A stretch of DNA of 64,000 bases from Mesorhizobium sp. B1-1-8. GTDB lineage: Bacteria; Pseudomonadota; Alphaproteobacteria; Rhizobiales; Rhizobiaceae. Below are positions 51,616-59,773 of the stretch, piece after piece. Position 1 is the stretch's first letter, and the number at the start of each line of letters is the position of its first letter. The notes beneath the pieces are model-generated. The model saw only the letters and a list, made by a program, of their open reading frames with translations, had not been told where the DNA came from and made no database searches. The position numbers and the translations under genes are program-made. The stretch spans positions 3,449,501-3,513,500 of the forward strand of contig NZ_CP083956.1 in the NCBI RefSeq assembly GCF_006442795.2, in the 5' to 3' direction.

Positions 51616-52218
51616 TCACGCCGCCTTCTTGCGGGTGTCGTAGACATGGTCGACAAGGCCCCAGGCCTTGGCCTCCTCGGCGCTCATGAAATAGTCGCGG
51701 TCAAGCGTGCGCTCGACCTCTTCATAGGTGCGGCCGCAGTGCTTGGCATACAGCTCGGTCATGTGCTGCTTGGTGCGCACAATGTCTTCGGCATGGCGCT
51801 GGATGTCGGAGGCCTGGCCCTGGAAGCCGCCAAGCGGCTGATGCAGCACGATCCGCGTGTTGGGCAGCGCGATGCGCCGTCCCGGCGCGCCGGCCATCAG
51901 CAGGAATGAGCCCATCGAGGCCGCGAAACCCATGCAGACCGTCGACACCGGGCAGGAGATGTACTGCATCGTATCGTAGATGGCGAAGCCGCTGGTCACC
52001 ATGCCGCCGGGCGAGTTGATGTAGATCGAGATCTCCTTGTCGGGATGGTCGGATTCCAGCGACAGAAGCTGGGCACAGACCAGCGCCGACACGTTGTCAT
52101 TGATCTCGCCGTTGATGAAGACGATGCGCTCGCGCAGCAGCCGCGAAAAAATGTCGAAGGAGCGCTCGCCGCGGCTCGACTGCTCGATCACCATCGGCAC
52201 CAGATTGCCAACACTCAT
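51616..52218 (-). CDS. clpP: ATP-dependent Clp protease proteolytic subunit (ClpP paralogue)
   Basis: A 200-residue serine protease subunit. Predicted catalytic triad: Ser101 (GFAASMGSF), His126 (IVLHQPLGG) and Asp175 (LDRDYFMS). The [11 protein letters not shown] and DTMQYI blocks are normal. GAGGAGAAAAG precedes the ATG. No clpX or lon gene is adjacent, whereas the main clpP of rhizobia usually sits with clpX. This is therefore likely one of the extra ClpP copies common in alphaproteobacteria. Confidence 0.93.
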   Translation of the reverse strand: MSVGNLVPMVIEQSSRGERSFDIFSRLLRERIVFINGEINDNVSALVCAQLLSLESDHPDKEISIYINSPGGMVTSGFAIYDTMQYISCPVSTVCMGFAASMGSFLLMAGAPGRRIALPNTRIVLHQPLGGFQGQASDIQRHAEDIVRTKQHMTELYAKHCGRTYEEVERTLDRDYFMSAEEAKAWGLVDHVYDTRKKAA

Positions 52219-52240
52219 CTCTTTTCTCCTCGGTTGTTTT

Positions 52241-52717
52241 TCAGGCCGCGCGCAGCATCATGCAGGGCGCGTTGGCGGCGATGGGATTCTTGCGCGCGTC
52301 GAGCGAAAGCCCGCAGCCGGCGCCAGCCACGGCAACGAGAGGCTGTGCTGCCGCCACGAACCCGCCATGGACGATGCGCAGATGTGTGCCGCCGGACACC
52401 GCGGCGGCGAGCGTGAAAGTGACGACGCTGTCGAAGGCCGGCAGTCCTTGCTTGTCATCGCGGTCCGCTTGCTGGCGCCAGGAATAGCGCAATAACTTGC
52501 CGGGCTCGGCATCGAGCACCCGGCATTCGATCGGCGCGTCCGGCCCGGCAAAGGCGAAGCGGCTGCCGATCTCAGGCCTGATATCGTTCGGCATCAGCCA
52601 GGCGGCCAGCAATTCCGGCTCGGTCAGCGCCCGCCAGACTTTTTCCGGCGGATCGGGAAGCTCGCATTCGAAGCTGAGCGGCGCCTCGGTGGCTGCCGGA
52701 TGTTCGGTTGCCGTCAT
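52241..52717 (-). CDS. SRPBCC/AHSA1-family protein
   Basis: A 158-residue START-fold protein of the activator-of-Hsp90-like (AHSA1) group: [25 protein letters not shown] and ITFTL-type strand near the middle ([20 protein letters not shown]). Its start overlaps the stop of the ArsR gene by 4 bp. ArsR-SRPBCC pairs are common in bacteria, where the regulator controls its own partner. The ligand is unknown. Confidence 0.88.
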   Translation of the reverse strand: MTATEHPAATEAPLSFECELPDPPEKVWRALTEPELLAAWLMPNDIRPEIGSRFAFAGPDAPIECRVLDAEPGKLLRYSWRQQADRDDKQGLPAFDSVVTFTLAAAVSGGTHLRIVHGGFVAAAQPLVAVAGAGCGLSLDARKNPIAANAPCMMLRAA

Positions 52718-53028
52718 TGATCCATTCCCTTCAGAACCGTCTTCAACTTCTCGATGCGCTCCGGCCAGAAGGCGCGGTAGCGTTCGATCCAGCCAAGCAG
52801 CGGATCGAGCCCTTGCGGGTCGGCGCGATAGTAGGCGTTGCGGCCGGCGCGCCGCTCGACCACCAGGCCGGCGCCGCGCAGCACGGCGAGATGCTGCGAG
52901 ACCGCCGGCTGCGACACGCTCATGCCGGCCCGCAGCTCGCTCACGCTCATCTCGCTGGCAGCCAGCCGCTCGTAGACGGCGCGTCGCGTCGGGTCAGCCA
53001 GGGCGCGAAAGATCTCTGCTTCGATCAT
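52714..53028 (-). CDS. ArsR-family transcriptional regulator
   Basis: A 104-residue winged-helix repressor: FRALADPTRRAVYERLAASEMSVSEL, then the recognition helix AGMSVSQPAVSQHLAVLRGAGLV. No CVC-type metal site is visible, so it is not an obvious metal sensor. First gene of a two-gene unit with the SRPBCC protein; it is probably autoregulated. Confidence 0.9.
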   Translation of the reverse strand: MIEAEIFRALADPTRRAVYERLAASEMSVSELRAGMSVSQPAVSQHLAVLRGAGLVVERRAGRNAYYRADPQGLDPLLGWIERYRAFWPERIEKLKTVLKGMDQ

Positions 53029-53122
53029 GTCAGAAGCATAAGTCGATACTTATTGGTTGGCAAGCATCGTTTCAGTGCCATATGAGAGGTATGGTGGCGA
53101 AATCTACGATTGCTGACATTCC

Positions 53123-53162
53123 TTGACAGAAGGGGTGGTCAAGATTAGAACGAAAAGAGAAC
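53123..53162 (+). promoter_or_regulatory. ssb promoter with overlapping LexA (SOS) box
   Basis: TTGACA (53123-53128) and TAGAAC (53146-53151) are separated by 17 bases, a good sigma-70-type promoter. GAACGAAAAGAGAAC (53148-53162) fits GAAC-N7-GAAC, the alphaproteobacterial LexA operator, and covers the -10 element. The ssb ATG is 102 bp downstream. Confidence 0.85.
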
Positions 53163-53264
53163 GAAAAACCTTGTGGGAAAAGCCAGCCGCGGCAGGCGTC
53201 AATTGCCCGCAGGCTGTAAGGTGAGCGACTTAAAATTTGTTTCGGATGAGCGCGGAGAAATACG

Positions 53265-53780
53265 ATGGCGGGTAGCGTCAACAAGGTCATTCTGGTCGGC
53301 AATCTCGGCGCGGATCCTGAAATCCGCCGCCTGAATTCGGGTGATCCGGTCGTCAACATCCGCATCGCCACGTCGGAAAGCTGGCGCGACAAGAATTCCG
53401 GCGAGCGCAAGGAAAAGACCGAGTGGCACAACGTCGTCATCTTCAACGACCAGCTCGCCAAGGTCGCCGAGCAGTATCTGAAGAAAGGCATGAAGGTCTA
53501 TGTCGAGGGCCAGCTGCAGACGCGCAAATGGCAGGACCAGACCGGCAATGACCGCTACACGACGGAAGTCGTGCTGCAAAAATTCCGCGGCGAATTGCAG
53601 ATGCTCGACGCGCGCGGCGAGGGCGGCGGGCAGGTCGGCACCTATGCCGGCGGCGGCAACAGCAGCCGCGGCTCCGATTTCGGCCAGTCCGGCCCGAACG
53701 AAAGCTTCAGCCGTGGTGGCGGCGGTCCCAAGGGCGGCGGTGGTGGGTCGCGCGAGCTGGACGACGAGATCCCGTTCTAA
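53265..53780 (+). CDS. ssb: Single-stranded DNA-binding protein
   Basis: A 171-residue protein: OB-fold at about 5-110 ([20 protein letters not shown]), a Gly/Ser-rich flexible linker, and the acidic tail DDEIPF that recruits repair and replication partners. Standard length. SOS-controlled by the box upstream. In related rhizobia ssb is close to uvrA (divergent) and gyrA; here both gaps hold extra genes. Confidence 0.97.
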   Translation: MAGSVNKVILVGNLGADPEIRRLNSGDPVVNIRIATSESWRDKNSGERKEKTEWHNVVIFNDQLAKVAEQYLKKGMKVYVEGQLQTRKWQDQTGNDRYTTEVVLQKFRGELQMLDARGEGGGQVGTYAGGGNSSRGSDFGQSGPNESFSRGGGGPKGGGGGSRELDDEIPF

Positions 53781-53813
53781 GCCTCACGGCATGATCATTT
53801 GAGGATAGGCGCG

Positions 53814-54212
53814 ATGTCGTTCGGACCGCTGCTATCGGCGCCGCCTCCCATTCCGTGGCACGCCTTCGCGGCCTTCGCCGCACTGGCGGTGGGCGGCGCC
53901 CAACTGGCGCTGCCGAAAGGCAATTTGCGCCACCGTGTGATGGGCTATGTCTGGGCGGCGCTGATGCTGGTCATCGCCATCTCGAGCTTCTGGATCCAGC
54001 AGATCCGCCTGGTCGGGCCGTTCAGCCCTATCCACCTGCTTTCGATCCTGGTGCTGGTCACCGTGCCCCTGGCGGTGTGGTACGCGCATACGCACCGCGT
54101 CACCGCGCATCGCGGCGCCATGATCAAGCTCTATGTTTTCGCCTTGATCGGCGCCGGCATTTTTACCCTGCTGCCCGGCCGCATCATGCATACGGTCGTG
54201 TTCGGGCAATAA
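53814..54212 (+). CDS. DUF2306-family membrane protein
   Basis: A 132-residue inner-membrane protein with four predicted segments (WHAFAAFAALAVGGAQLAL, YVWAALMLVIAISSFWI, IHLLSILVLVTVPLAVWY, LYVFALIGAGIFTLLPGR). The paired His (TPIPWHAF, HTHRVTAHRGAM) and the final LLPGRIMH are typical of DUF2306. ATG at 53814 after GAGGA. Function unknown. It starts 33 bp after ssb and may be cotranscribed. Confidence 0.83.
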   Translation: MSFGPLLSAPPPIPWHAFAAFAALAVGGAQLALPKGNLRHRVMGYVWAALMLVIAISSFWIQQIRLVGPFSPIHLLSILVLVTVPLAVWYAHTHRVTAHRGAMIKLYVFALIGAGIFTLLPGRIMHTVVFGQ

Positions 54213-54227
54213 TGTCCGCAATGCTAA

Positions 54228-54267
54228 AGCATATATCGCGTGAAAAAGGGTTCACGCGATATGTGCT
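54228..54267. repeat. Palindromic intergenic element, first arm pair
   Basis: AGCATATATCGCGTGAA and TTCACGCGATATGTGCT form a 17-bp stem with one mismatch around a 6-base loop. It lies directly upstream of the element at 54282-54330; together they form a two-hairpin mosaic repeat like those dispersed in rhizobia. Confidence 0.7.
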
Positions 54268-54281
54268 TAGGTCTTTGATTT

Positions 54282-54330
54282 AAGCATGTCTTTGTCCCGA
54301 AACCGCTGCACACTTTCGGGAGACATGCTT
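54282..54330. repeat. Palindromic intergenic element, second arm pair
   Basis: AAGCATGTC pairs with GACATGCTT at the ends and CCGAAA with TTTCGG inside, around CCGCTGCACAC. A decayed copy of the same design lies at 17299-17340. Confidence 0.75.
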
Positions 54331-54347
54331 TGGGAAGGAAGAGTTCA

Positions 54348-54773
54348 ATGAAGGCACGTGTCAAATGGGTCGAGGAGCGCACCTTCGTCGGCGAGTCCGG
54401 CAGCGGCCACAAGCTCGTGCTGGGGACCGCGCATGGCCCCGAGGGCAGGACGCCCGGGCCAAGCCCCATGGAGCTGGTGCTGATCGGCACCGGCGGCTGC
54501 ACGGCCTATGATGTCGTCCACATCCTGGAAAAGGGACGCGAGGCGGTCGAGGACTGCGTGGTCGAGCTCGACGCCGATCGCGCCGAGACCGAGCCGAAAG
54601 TCTTCACCCGCATCCACATGCATTTCATCGTCAAGGGCCGCGCGCTGTCGCGCGACAAGGTGAAACGCGCCATCGACCTGTCGGCCGAAAAATATTGCTC
54701 GGCCACCGCGATGATGGCCAAGACGGCGACGATCACGCATGACTTCGACATCATCGATACGGCGGCGAAGTAG
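54348..54773 (+). CDS. OsmC-family protein (YhfA-like)
   Basis: A 141-residue protein with the two conserved cysteines of the OsmC/Ohr superfamily, in GTGGCTAYDVVHIL (about residue 51) and EKYCSATAMMAK (about 117). The PGPSPMELVLIG start is typical of the YhfA/OsmC-like branch rather than Ohr. Such proteins reduce organic hydroperoxides or have unknown roles. ATG at 54348 follows GGAAGGAAG. Converges with the MarC gene 9 bp away. Confidence 0.88.
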   Translation: MKARVKWVEERTFVGESGSGHKLVLGTAHGPEGRTPGPSPMELVLIGTGGCTAYDVVHILEKGREAVEDCVVELDADRAETEPKVFTRIHMHFIVKGRALSRDKVKRAIDLSAEKYCSATAMMAKTATITHDFDIIDTAAK

Positions 54774-54782
54774 GGGATATGC

Positions 54783-55412
54783 TCAGGCAGCCATCAGCGC
54801 CTTGATGCCATCAGCCACGAACTGCACGGCAAGGGCAGCCAGGATGACGCCGAGCAGCCTGGTCAGGATCGAGCGGCCGGTCTGGCCGAGGATGCGGTCG
54901 ATGCGCTCCGACAGCACGAACACCAGAAAGGTGATCACCAGGCAGATCGCGATGATGCCGACCAGCGCGACCTGCGCGCCAAAGCCCTGGAAGGAGCCGG
55001 ACAGCAGCACCGTCGCCGAAATGGCGCCGGGGCCGGCGATCAGCGGGATTGCCAGCGGGAAGGCGGCGATGTTGTGGATCATGTCCTTGGTGATGGCGAC
55101 GTCGCCGATCTTTTCCTTGCGGTCCTGCCGGCGCTCGAACACCATTTCGAAGGCGATGAAGAACAAAAGGAAGCCGCCGGCGACGCGGAAGGCCGGCAGC
55201 GTGATGCCGAACACCGACAGGATCGAGGCGCCGGCGACGGCAAACAGCGCCATCACCAGGAAGCCGATGATCGAGGCGCGAACCGACACCTGTTGACGCT
55301 CCTCGCGGTTCATGCCGCGCGTCACGGCAAGGAAGAGCGGCGCCAGCCCTGGCGGATCTATGGTCACCAGAATGGTGACAAAGGCGTTGAACAGGCTGTC
55401 GAAGCTCGGCAT
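54783..55412 (-). CDS. MarC-family integral membrane protein
   Basis: A 209-residue protein with six membrane segments; FVTILVTIDPPGLAPLFLAVTRGM near the N-terminus and IPLIAGPGAISATVLL in the middle are MarC/UPF0056 hallmarks. Despite its name, MarC has no proven role in antibiotic resistance. In related rhizobia a marC-like gene lies between ssb and gyrA, so this is the last conserved gene before the accessory block. Confidence 0.92.
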   Translation of the reverse strand: MPSFDSLFNAFVTILVTIDPPGLAPLFLAVTRGMNREERQQVSVRASIIGFLVMALFAVAGASILSVFGITLPAFRVAGGFLLFFIAFEMVFERRQDRKEKIGDVAITKDMIHNIAAFPLAIPLIAGPGAISATVLLSGSFQGFGAQVALVGIIAICLVITFLVFVLSERIDRILGQTGRSILTRLLGVILAALAVQFVADGIKALMAA

Positions 55413-55514
55413 CGCTGGTCCCCTCCCGCCGGGCGAAGCCCAAGCCTTTCAATTGGTAGAGCAAAGCAGCAGCGCTGGAAACCGGATGGGCAGCAGGAAA
55501 TCGATGACCGTTTC

Positions 55515-55603
55515 ATCGTTTCACGGAAACGCTGAACCGCTCTATCTCTTTGTTTTGAAGCAATTCCGAACTGAAAACCGCTTCACACTTTTCCTGGAAT
55601 TGC
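55515..55603. repeat. RIME-like intergenic mosaic repeat
   Basis: Two hairpins: CGTTTC/GAAACG at 55517-55531, and GCAATTCC (55560-55567) with GGAATTGC (55596-55603) enclosing GAACTGAAAACCGCTTCACAC. The wording closely resembles rhizobial intergenic mosaic elements. It ends at the stop of the disrupted AraC gene. A weaker half-copy is visible at about 45560-45592. Confidence 0.75.
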
Positions 55604-55604
55604 C

Positions 55605-56061
55605 CTAGTCGGCGCCGTCCATAGCGACGACCGCCGCCTCGCCAACGGCACTAAGCCGCGCTGCGTCACGCGCGGGCGGCAGGCCGAACTGGCGGGCGTA
55701 CTCGCGGCTGAATTGCGAGGCGCTCTCATAGCCGACGGTGAAGGCCACGCGTGCCGTATTGCCGGGTTCCACGATCAGCAAATGGCGGGCCTCCAGCAGT
55801 CGGATCTGCTTTTGGAACTGGATCGGGCTCATCGCCGTCGCCGCCTTGAAATGACGATGGAATGAGGCGGTGCTCATATGGGCAAGCTCGGCCAGCTGCC
55901 GGACTTCGATCGGCTGATCGTAATGGGCACGGATCCAGGCGATCGCCCGGCGTATCCGCGACAGGGCGCCGTCGGCGCGCGCGAGCCGGCGCAGCTTCGC
56001 GCCTAGCGGACCCTGCAACAGCCGAAACAATATCTCCCGCTCGAGCATCGGAGCGAGCACG
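55605..56061 (-). pseudogene. AraC-family regulator, 3' part, cut by an insertion sequence
   Basis: This fragment encodes the DNA-binding half: IRRAIAWIRAHYDQPIEVRQLAELAHMSTASFHRHFKA and the second helix-turn-helix ending FTVGYESASQFSREYARQFG. Its 5' half is at 57402-57844. Removing the insertion sequence and one copy of the GGGA duplication joins the two parts in frame (…DRPEEIPV + LAPMLERE…) into a 299-residue protein with an AraC_N domain. The fragment could be expressed from a start inside (GTG at 56060), but without the sensor half. Confidence 0.92.
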
Positions 56062-56065
56062 GGGA
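56062..56065. repeat. Target-site duplication, left copy (GGGA)
   Basis: GGGA directly precedes the left end (TGTCC) of the insertion sequence and is repeated directly after its right end at 57402-57405. Confidence 0.85.
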
Positions 56066-57401
56066 TGTCCGAACCGGATAGATAGGTAACAGAATGGACC
56101 GATTAGATGGGTGACAGTTTTCTTGTCCGCCGGGAGGACCGGCGATGGTTTGGCGAGAGACTGGGCTCATGGATGAGCGGCTTCGTTTTGTTGCGGAATG
56201 CCTATCTGGCGAGGAGACGATGACGCAGCTTTGTGCTGCCTTCGAGATCTCGCGCAAGACCGGTTACAAATGGCTTGGACGTTACCGGGCGTTCGGGCCG
56301 GAAGGCCTGCACGACCAGCCGCGGGCGGGCGCCGCTCGAGCACGGCCGTGCCACGGCAGCGGAGCTGGTGGAGCGGATCGTGGCGCAGAAGGAAGCGCAT
56401 CCGCTGTGGGGGCCGAAGAAGATCATGGCCCGGCTGAAGCGGGCGGAGCCCAGCTGCAGCTGGCCGGCGGTGTCGACAGCCGGCGAGATTCTGAAGCGGC
56501 ATGGCCTTGTCGGGCGTCGGCGCGCGCGCTGGAGAGCGGCGGGCAACGGTCCATGGCCGGAGCCTGAGGCGGCGAACGCGCTGTGGACGGGAGATCACAA
56601 GGGCTGGTTCCGGACCGGCGACGGCTGGCGCTGCGAGCCGCTGACGGTGATGGATGGGGCGTGCCGCTACCTGTTGGCGCTGGCGGCGATCGGCTCGACG
56701 TCGGAGGGTGAAGCCTGGCCGGTGTTTGAACGGACATTCGAGGAGCATGGCCTGCCGGATCGGTTCAGAAGCGACAATGGGGCGCCGTTCGCGTCAGCCG
56801 GCGTCACCGGGCTGACGCCGCTTGCGGTGCGCTTCATCAAGCTCGGTATCGTGCTGGAGCGCATTCAGCCGGGCAAACCGCAGCAGAACGGATGCCATGA
56901 GCGCTTCCACCTGACCATGCTGCCGCTGGCCAAGGCGCCGGAGGCCGACAGGGCCGCCCAGGCTCGGGCTTTCGAGGCTTTCCGGCGCGAGTATAACGAG
57001 GAGCGCCCGCACGAGGCGCTGGGTATGGACACGCCGGCACAGCATTACCGCCCCTCGACCCGCGCCATGCCGAAGACGACACCAGAGCCGGACTATCCGG
57101 CCGAAGCTGCGGTGCGCAGCGTGCGCCAAAACGGCGAGATCAAGTGGAACGGCGACTTCATCTACGTCTCAAAAGCGCTGGCCGGTGAAGCGATTGCCGC
57201 AACCGAGACCGAGAATGGGGAATGGGCACTCCACTTCTATGCTATGCATCCGCTCGGCTTCATTGACGGCCGACACAAGAAACTGGTCCGCCGCAGTGCC
57301 GTTCAACCCCGACCAGACGGCACTGCGGCGGACAGCAACTCAGGGAGAAAACTGTAACCCATGTATCCGGTTCAAAGTGTTACCCATCTATCGGCTGGAC
57401 A
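56066..57401. mobile_element. IS481-like insertion sequence, 1,336 bp
   Basis: The element begins TGTCC and ends GGACA. The ends form imperfect inverted repeats of about 55 bp (56066-56122 and 57347-57401). Each contains two related blocks of the form GATAGATGGGTAACA and ATGGGTKACAGTTTTC, likely transposase-binding sites. A 4-bp direct repeat GGGA flanks it. It carries one transposase gene on the + strand, opposite to the AraC gene it splits. Family assignment rests on the transposase: helix-turn-helix start and DDE core. Confidence 0.92.
56145..57357 (+). pseudogene. IS481-family transposase, frameshifted
   Basis: Reading starts at ATG 56145 (a second ATG at 56169 gives MDERLRFVAECLSGEETM) with a helix-turn-helix (MTQLCAAFEISRKTGYKWL). 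It leaves frame at about 56325-56335, where GGGC occurs twice in tandem (CGCGGGCGGGCGCC). Deleting one copy gives HDQPRAPLEHGRATAAELVERI and a continuous protein of about 400 residues. Downstream, the DDE-type core is intact: WTGDHKGWF, FRSDNGAPF and QQNGCHERFH, then the C-terminal FIYVSKALAGEAI. The element is probably immobile unless a related transposase acts on its ends. Confidence 0.85.
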
Positions 57402-57844
57402 GGGATCTCTTCAGGCCGGTCAAGCAGCCGCAGCGTCCGGCGCAACGCGTCGAGCAAGTCATCGGAGATCGGGCAAGTCATGAAGTCGTCGCCGGCTGGC
57501 GGCTTGTGATCAACGAGAAGCGCCGCGACCGCTTCGACATTGAGGGCAAAGCCGATGGCCAGATAGGGGCGCGCGGCACTTGCCTCGATCAGCCGGCTGG
57601 TGGCGGGCGCCTCCACCGCATAGACGAAATAGCTGGCGGCATCGTAGCGAAGCGCTCGATCGCCGATCAGCACCGATTTCGTGCCCTGCAGCACGAACAG
57701 GGCCGTCGGCAGGCAAAGCTCGGGCAGCGGCGGCGTCGGGACCTCGCTGCGGCCGATCGAGACACGCGGGATCGCTGTCTTTGTCCGTCGTCCACGCGCA
57801 TGGCGGCCGGCGATCGCGATCAGTTCCTGCAGTGCTTCACTCAT
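57402..57844 (-). pseudogene. AraC-family regulator, 5' part, cut by an insertion sequence
   Basis: The sensor half of the split regulator: start ATG 57844, MSEALQELIAIAGRHARG, then the AraC_N-type barrel with LCLPTALFVLQGTKSVLIG and YDAASYFVYAVEAPATSRLIE. It reads through the IS end into QPIDG and stops at 57380. It is divergent from the SDR gene at 57976 with 131 bp between starts, the usual arrangement of an AraC_N regulator and its target. Confidence 0.92.
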
Positions 57845-57975
57845 CGTTCAAGCATTGCCGATCGGCGCCGGCCGTGCAACCTGGGTGAGAGGATTAGGCA
57901 AGAGCAAGAGAGTTTTCGGCGCGCGAGGTGGGCCGCGCCATGCCACATTCGAGGCTCCAGAAAGGAGACATCGAT

Positions 57976-58734
57976 ATGACGACACCGAAGAGCGCGCTGG
58001 TGACCGGCGCCAACAAGGGAATAGGCTTTGAGACCGTGCGGCGGCTGGCGGCGGAGGGCTTCAAGGTCTGGCTTGGCGCCAGGGATGCCGAACGCGGCAT
58101 GGCGGCCGCAAACGCGCTCCGCGCCGAAGGGTTGGACGTCGAATGGCTCGAACTCGACGTCGCCAGTGACGACAGCGTGGCGGCCGCCGCGAACGCCGTC
58201 GCCGCGCGCGCACCCAGCCTCGATGTGCTGGTCAACAATGCAGGCATTGCGCCCGGATATGTCGAGTCTTTCGGCCCGGACGGGCGCTACGAGCGGCCGC
58301 CGAGCCAGGAGAATGTTGCCGACATCCAGGCCACCTATGACGTCAACGTTTTCGGCCCGATCCGTGTCACCAAGGCGTTTCTGCCGTTGCTTCTTGCGGC
58401 ACCTGCCGCCCGCATCGTCATGGTCAGCAGCTCCACCGGGTCCATCGGACGCGCGCTCGATCCCACCACCGCCAATGCCGCAGTCAACCTGCTGGGCTAT
58501 GGCAGCTCCAAGACCGCCTTGAACGCCGTCACGGTGGCCTTTGCGAGGGAGCTCGCGCCGCAAGGCATCAAGGTCAACGCGGCAGCGCCCGGCTATACCG
58601 CGACCGATCTCAACGGCTTCAAGGGACACCGCACCGTGCAGCAGGCGGCCGAGATCATCATACGCCTGGCGACCCTTGACGCCGCCGGCCCGACCGCCGG
58701 CTATTTCAACGACGACGGCCCGCTTCCGTGGTGA
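57976..58734 (+). CDS. SDR-family oxidoreductase
   Basis: A 252-residue NAD(P)-dependent reductase with intact motifs: TGANKGIGFETVRRLA, NNAGIAPG, the catalytic serine in MVSSSTGS and Tyr-x-x-x-Lys in GYGSSKTALN. AAGGAGA is well placed before ATG 57976. It resembles carbonyl-reductase-like SDRs controlled by AraC_N regulators. The presumed regulator, divergent from it, is split by the insertion sequence, so induction is probably lost or altered. Confidence 0.92.
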   Translation: MTTPKSALVTGANKGIGFETVRRLAAEGFKVWLGARDAERGMAAANALRAEGLDVEWLELDVASDDSVAAAANAVAARAPSLDVLVNNAGIAPGYVESFGPDGRYERPPSQENVADIQATYDVNVFGPIRVTKAFLPLLLAAPAARIVMVSSSTGSIGRALDPTTANAAVNLLGYGSSKTALNAVTVAFARELAPQGIKVNAAAPGYTATDLNGFKGHRTVQQAAEIIIRLATLDAAGPTAGYFNDDGPLPW

Positions 58735-58747
58735 TTGCGGCCGTGGC

Positions 58748-59125
58748 TCAGCTGGCGGCACTGCAATAGGCTTCGAGGCGATAGCCGTCCGGATCGATGA
58801 CGAAGGCGGCGTAGTAATTGTCGCCATAGGCGGCGCGCAGGTCGGGCGCGCCGTTGTCTTTGCCGCCTTCGCGCAGAGCGCCGGCGTGGAAGGCATCGAC
58901 GCCGGCGCGCGTCGGCGCCGCGAAGCAGAAGTGCAGGCCTGAGTGCGTATCGGCAGGCACCGGCCGGCCGGCCTGATTGACCCACAGCGCCACTGCTTCA
59001 TTGCCATAGCCGAGGGAACCGGGCGACTGGCTGAGGCAAGAGTAGCCGAGCGGTTGCAGCGCGGCGTCGTAGAAGCGCTTCGAAGCATCGGCGTCGCGGA
59101 CGCCGATCGAGACATGGTCGAACAT
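58748..59125 (-). CDS. VOC-family protein (glyoxalase/dioxygenase fold)
   Basis: A 125-residue vicinal-oxygen-chelate protein: MFDHVSIGVRDADASKRFYDAALQPLGY at the start, HSGLHFCFAAPTRAGVDAFH in the middle and YYAAFVIDPDGYRLEAYC at the end. Candidate metal ligands are His4, His65-67 region and a C-terminal Glu. ATG at 59125 follows GGAGAAAACG. It is directly downstream of the frameshifted gene on the same strand, with 33 bp between. Confidence 0.9.
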   Translation of the reverse strand: MFDHVSIGVRDADASKRFYDAALQPLGYSCLSQSPGSLGYGNEAVALWVNQAGRPVPADTHSGLHFCFAAPTRAGVDAFHAGALREGGKDNGAPDLRAAYGDNYYAAFVIDPDGYRLEAYCSAAS

Positions 59126-59158
59126 CGTTTTCTCCATCATTACAGTGGGTTTGGCCGA

Positions 59159-59688
59159 TCAGGTTTGAACCGTGCGCCTGGCCAGGAATTCGACCTCGAT
59201 GCGCCAGGTGGCACCGCCGTCATGCGAACGCTCGCCCAGCCAGCGGAAGGAATTCTCGGTGATGCGCGAAAAGCTCCAGCGCACCGACGAGCCGCTGTCG
59301 TCGACGCCTTGCTGGACGATCATGTCGCCTTCGGCGCGGCCGAGTTGGCGGCTGAAATAGCGGCTGCGCGGATCGCTCCAGAAAATATGCCAGGCATCGA
59401 CGCCGGGATCGTAGACGCGCAACGTCGTGCCGTAGAAGGTCCAGGGGCCAAGGGAGGGCGAGGGGCCGGCATCGCGAGCGGGCAGGATCCAGACGTCCTG
59501 GATCGCCTTGCCCTCCAGCACCCAGCCGAAATGGACCTCGCCACGGCCGCTCAGCGTCGTGCCGTCCCCGAGGTGGCGTCGAATGCCCAGGCGCCGACGA
59601 AGCGGCCGTAGAGCTGCAGTTTTTCGGCGAGGCCCTCGTCGGGGCCGTCGTTGTGCAGGGCTTCGGCGAAGGAGGATTGATCGGTCAT
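59159..59688 (-). pseudogene. Frameshifted lipocalin-like / DUF1579-type protein
   Basis: From ATG 59688 the frame reads MTDQSSFAEALHNDGPDEGL...GRFVGAWAFDAT and then stops early. A second frame continues with GDGTTLSGRGEVHFGWVLEGKAIQDVWILP through to a stop at 59159. The switch falls at about 59565-59585, so one base is extra or two are missing. The joined product would be about 175 residues, resembling small beta-barrel proteins often found near VOC proteins and AraC regulators. The family name is tentative. A sequencing error is an alternative. Confidence 0.65.
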
Positions 59689-59773
59689 GATTGCTGCCTC
59701 ATCTGTCAGGAGTGTGCAGCGATAGGCCCAGGGCGGGGTTCTGCGCTTGGGAAAAATTGCTATCTTTCGGATC

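Noticed and set aside
56145..57357. Programmed frameshifting in the transposase
   Set aside because: The shift coincides with a tandem GGGC duplication rather than a slippery A/T heptamer, and IS481-family transposases are normally made from one frame.
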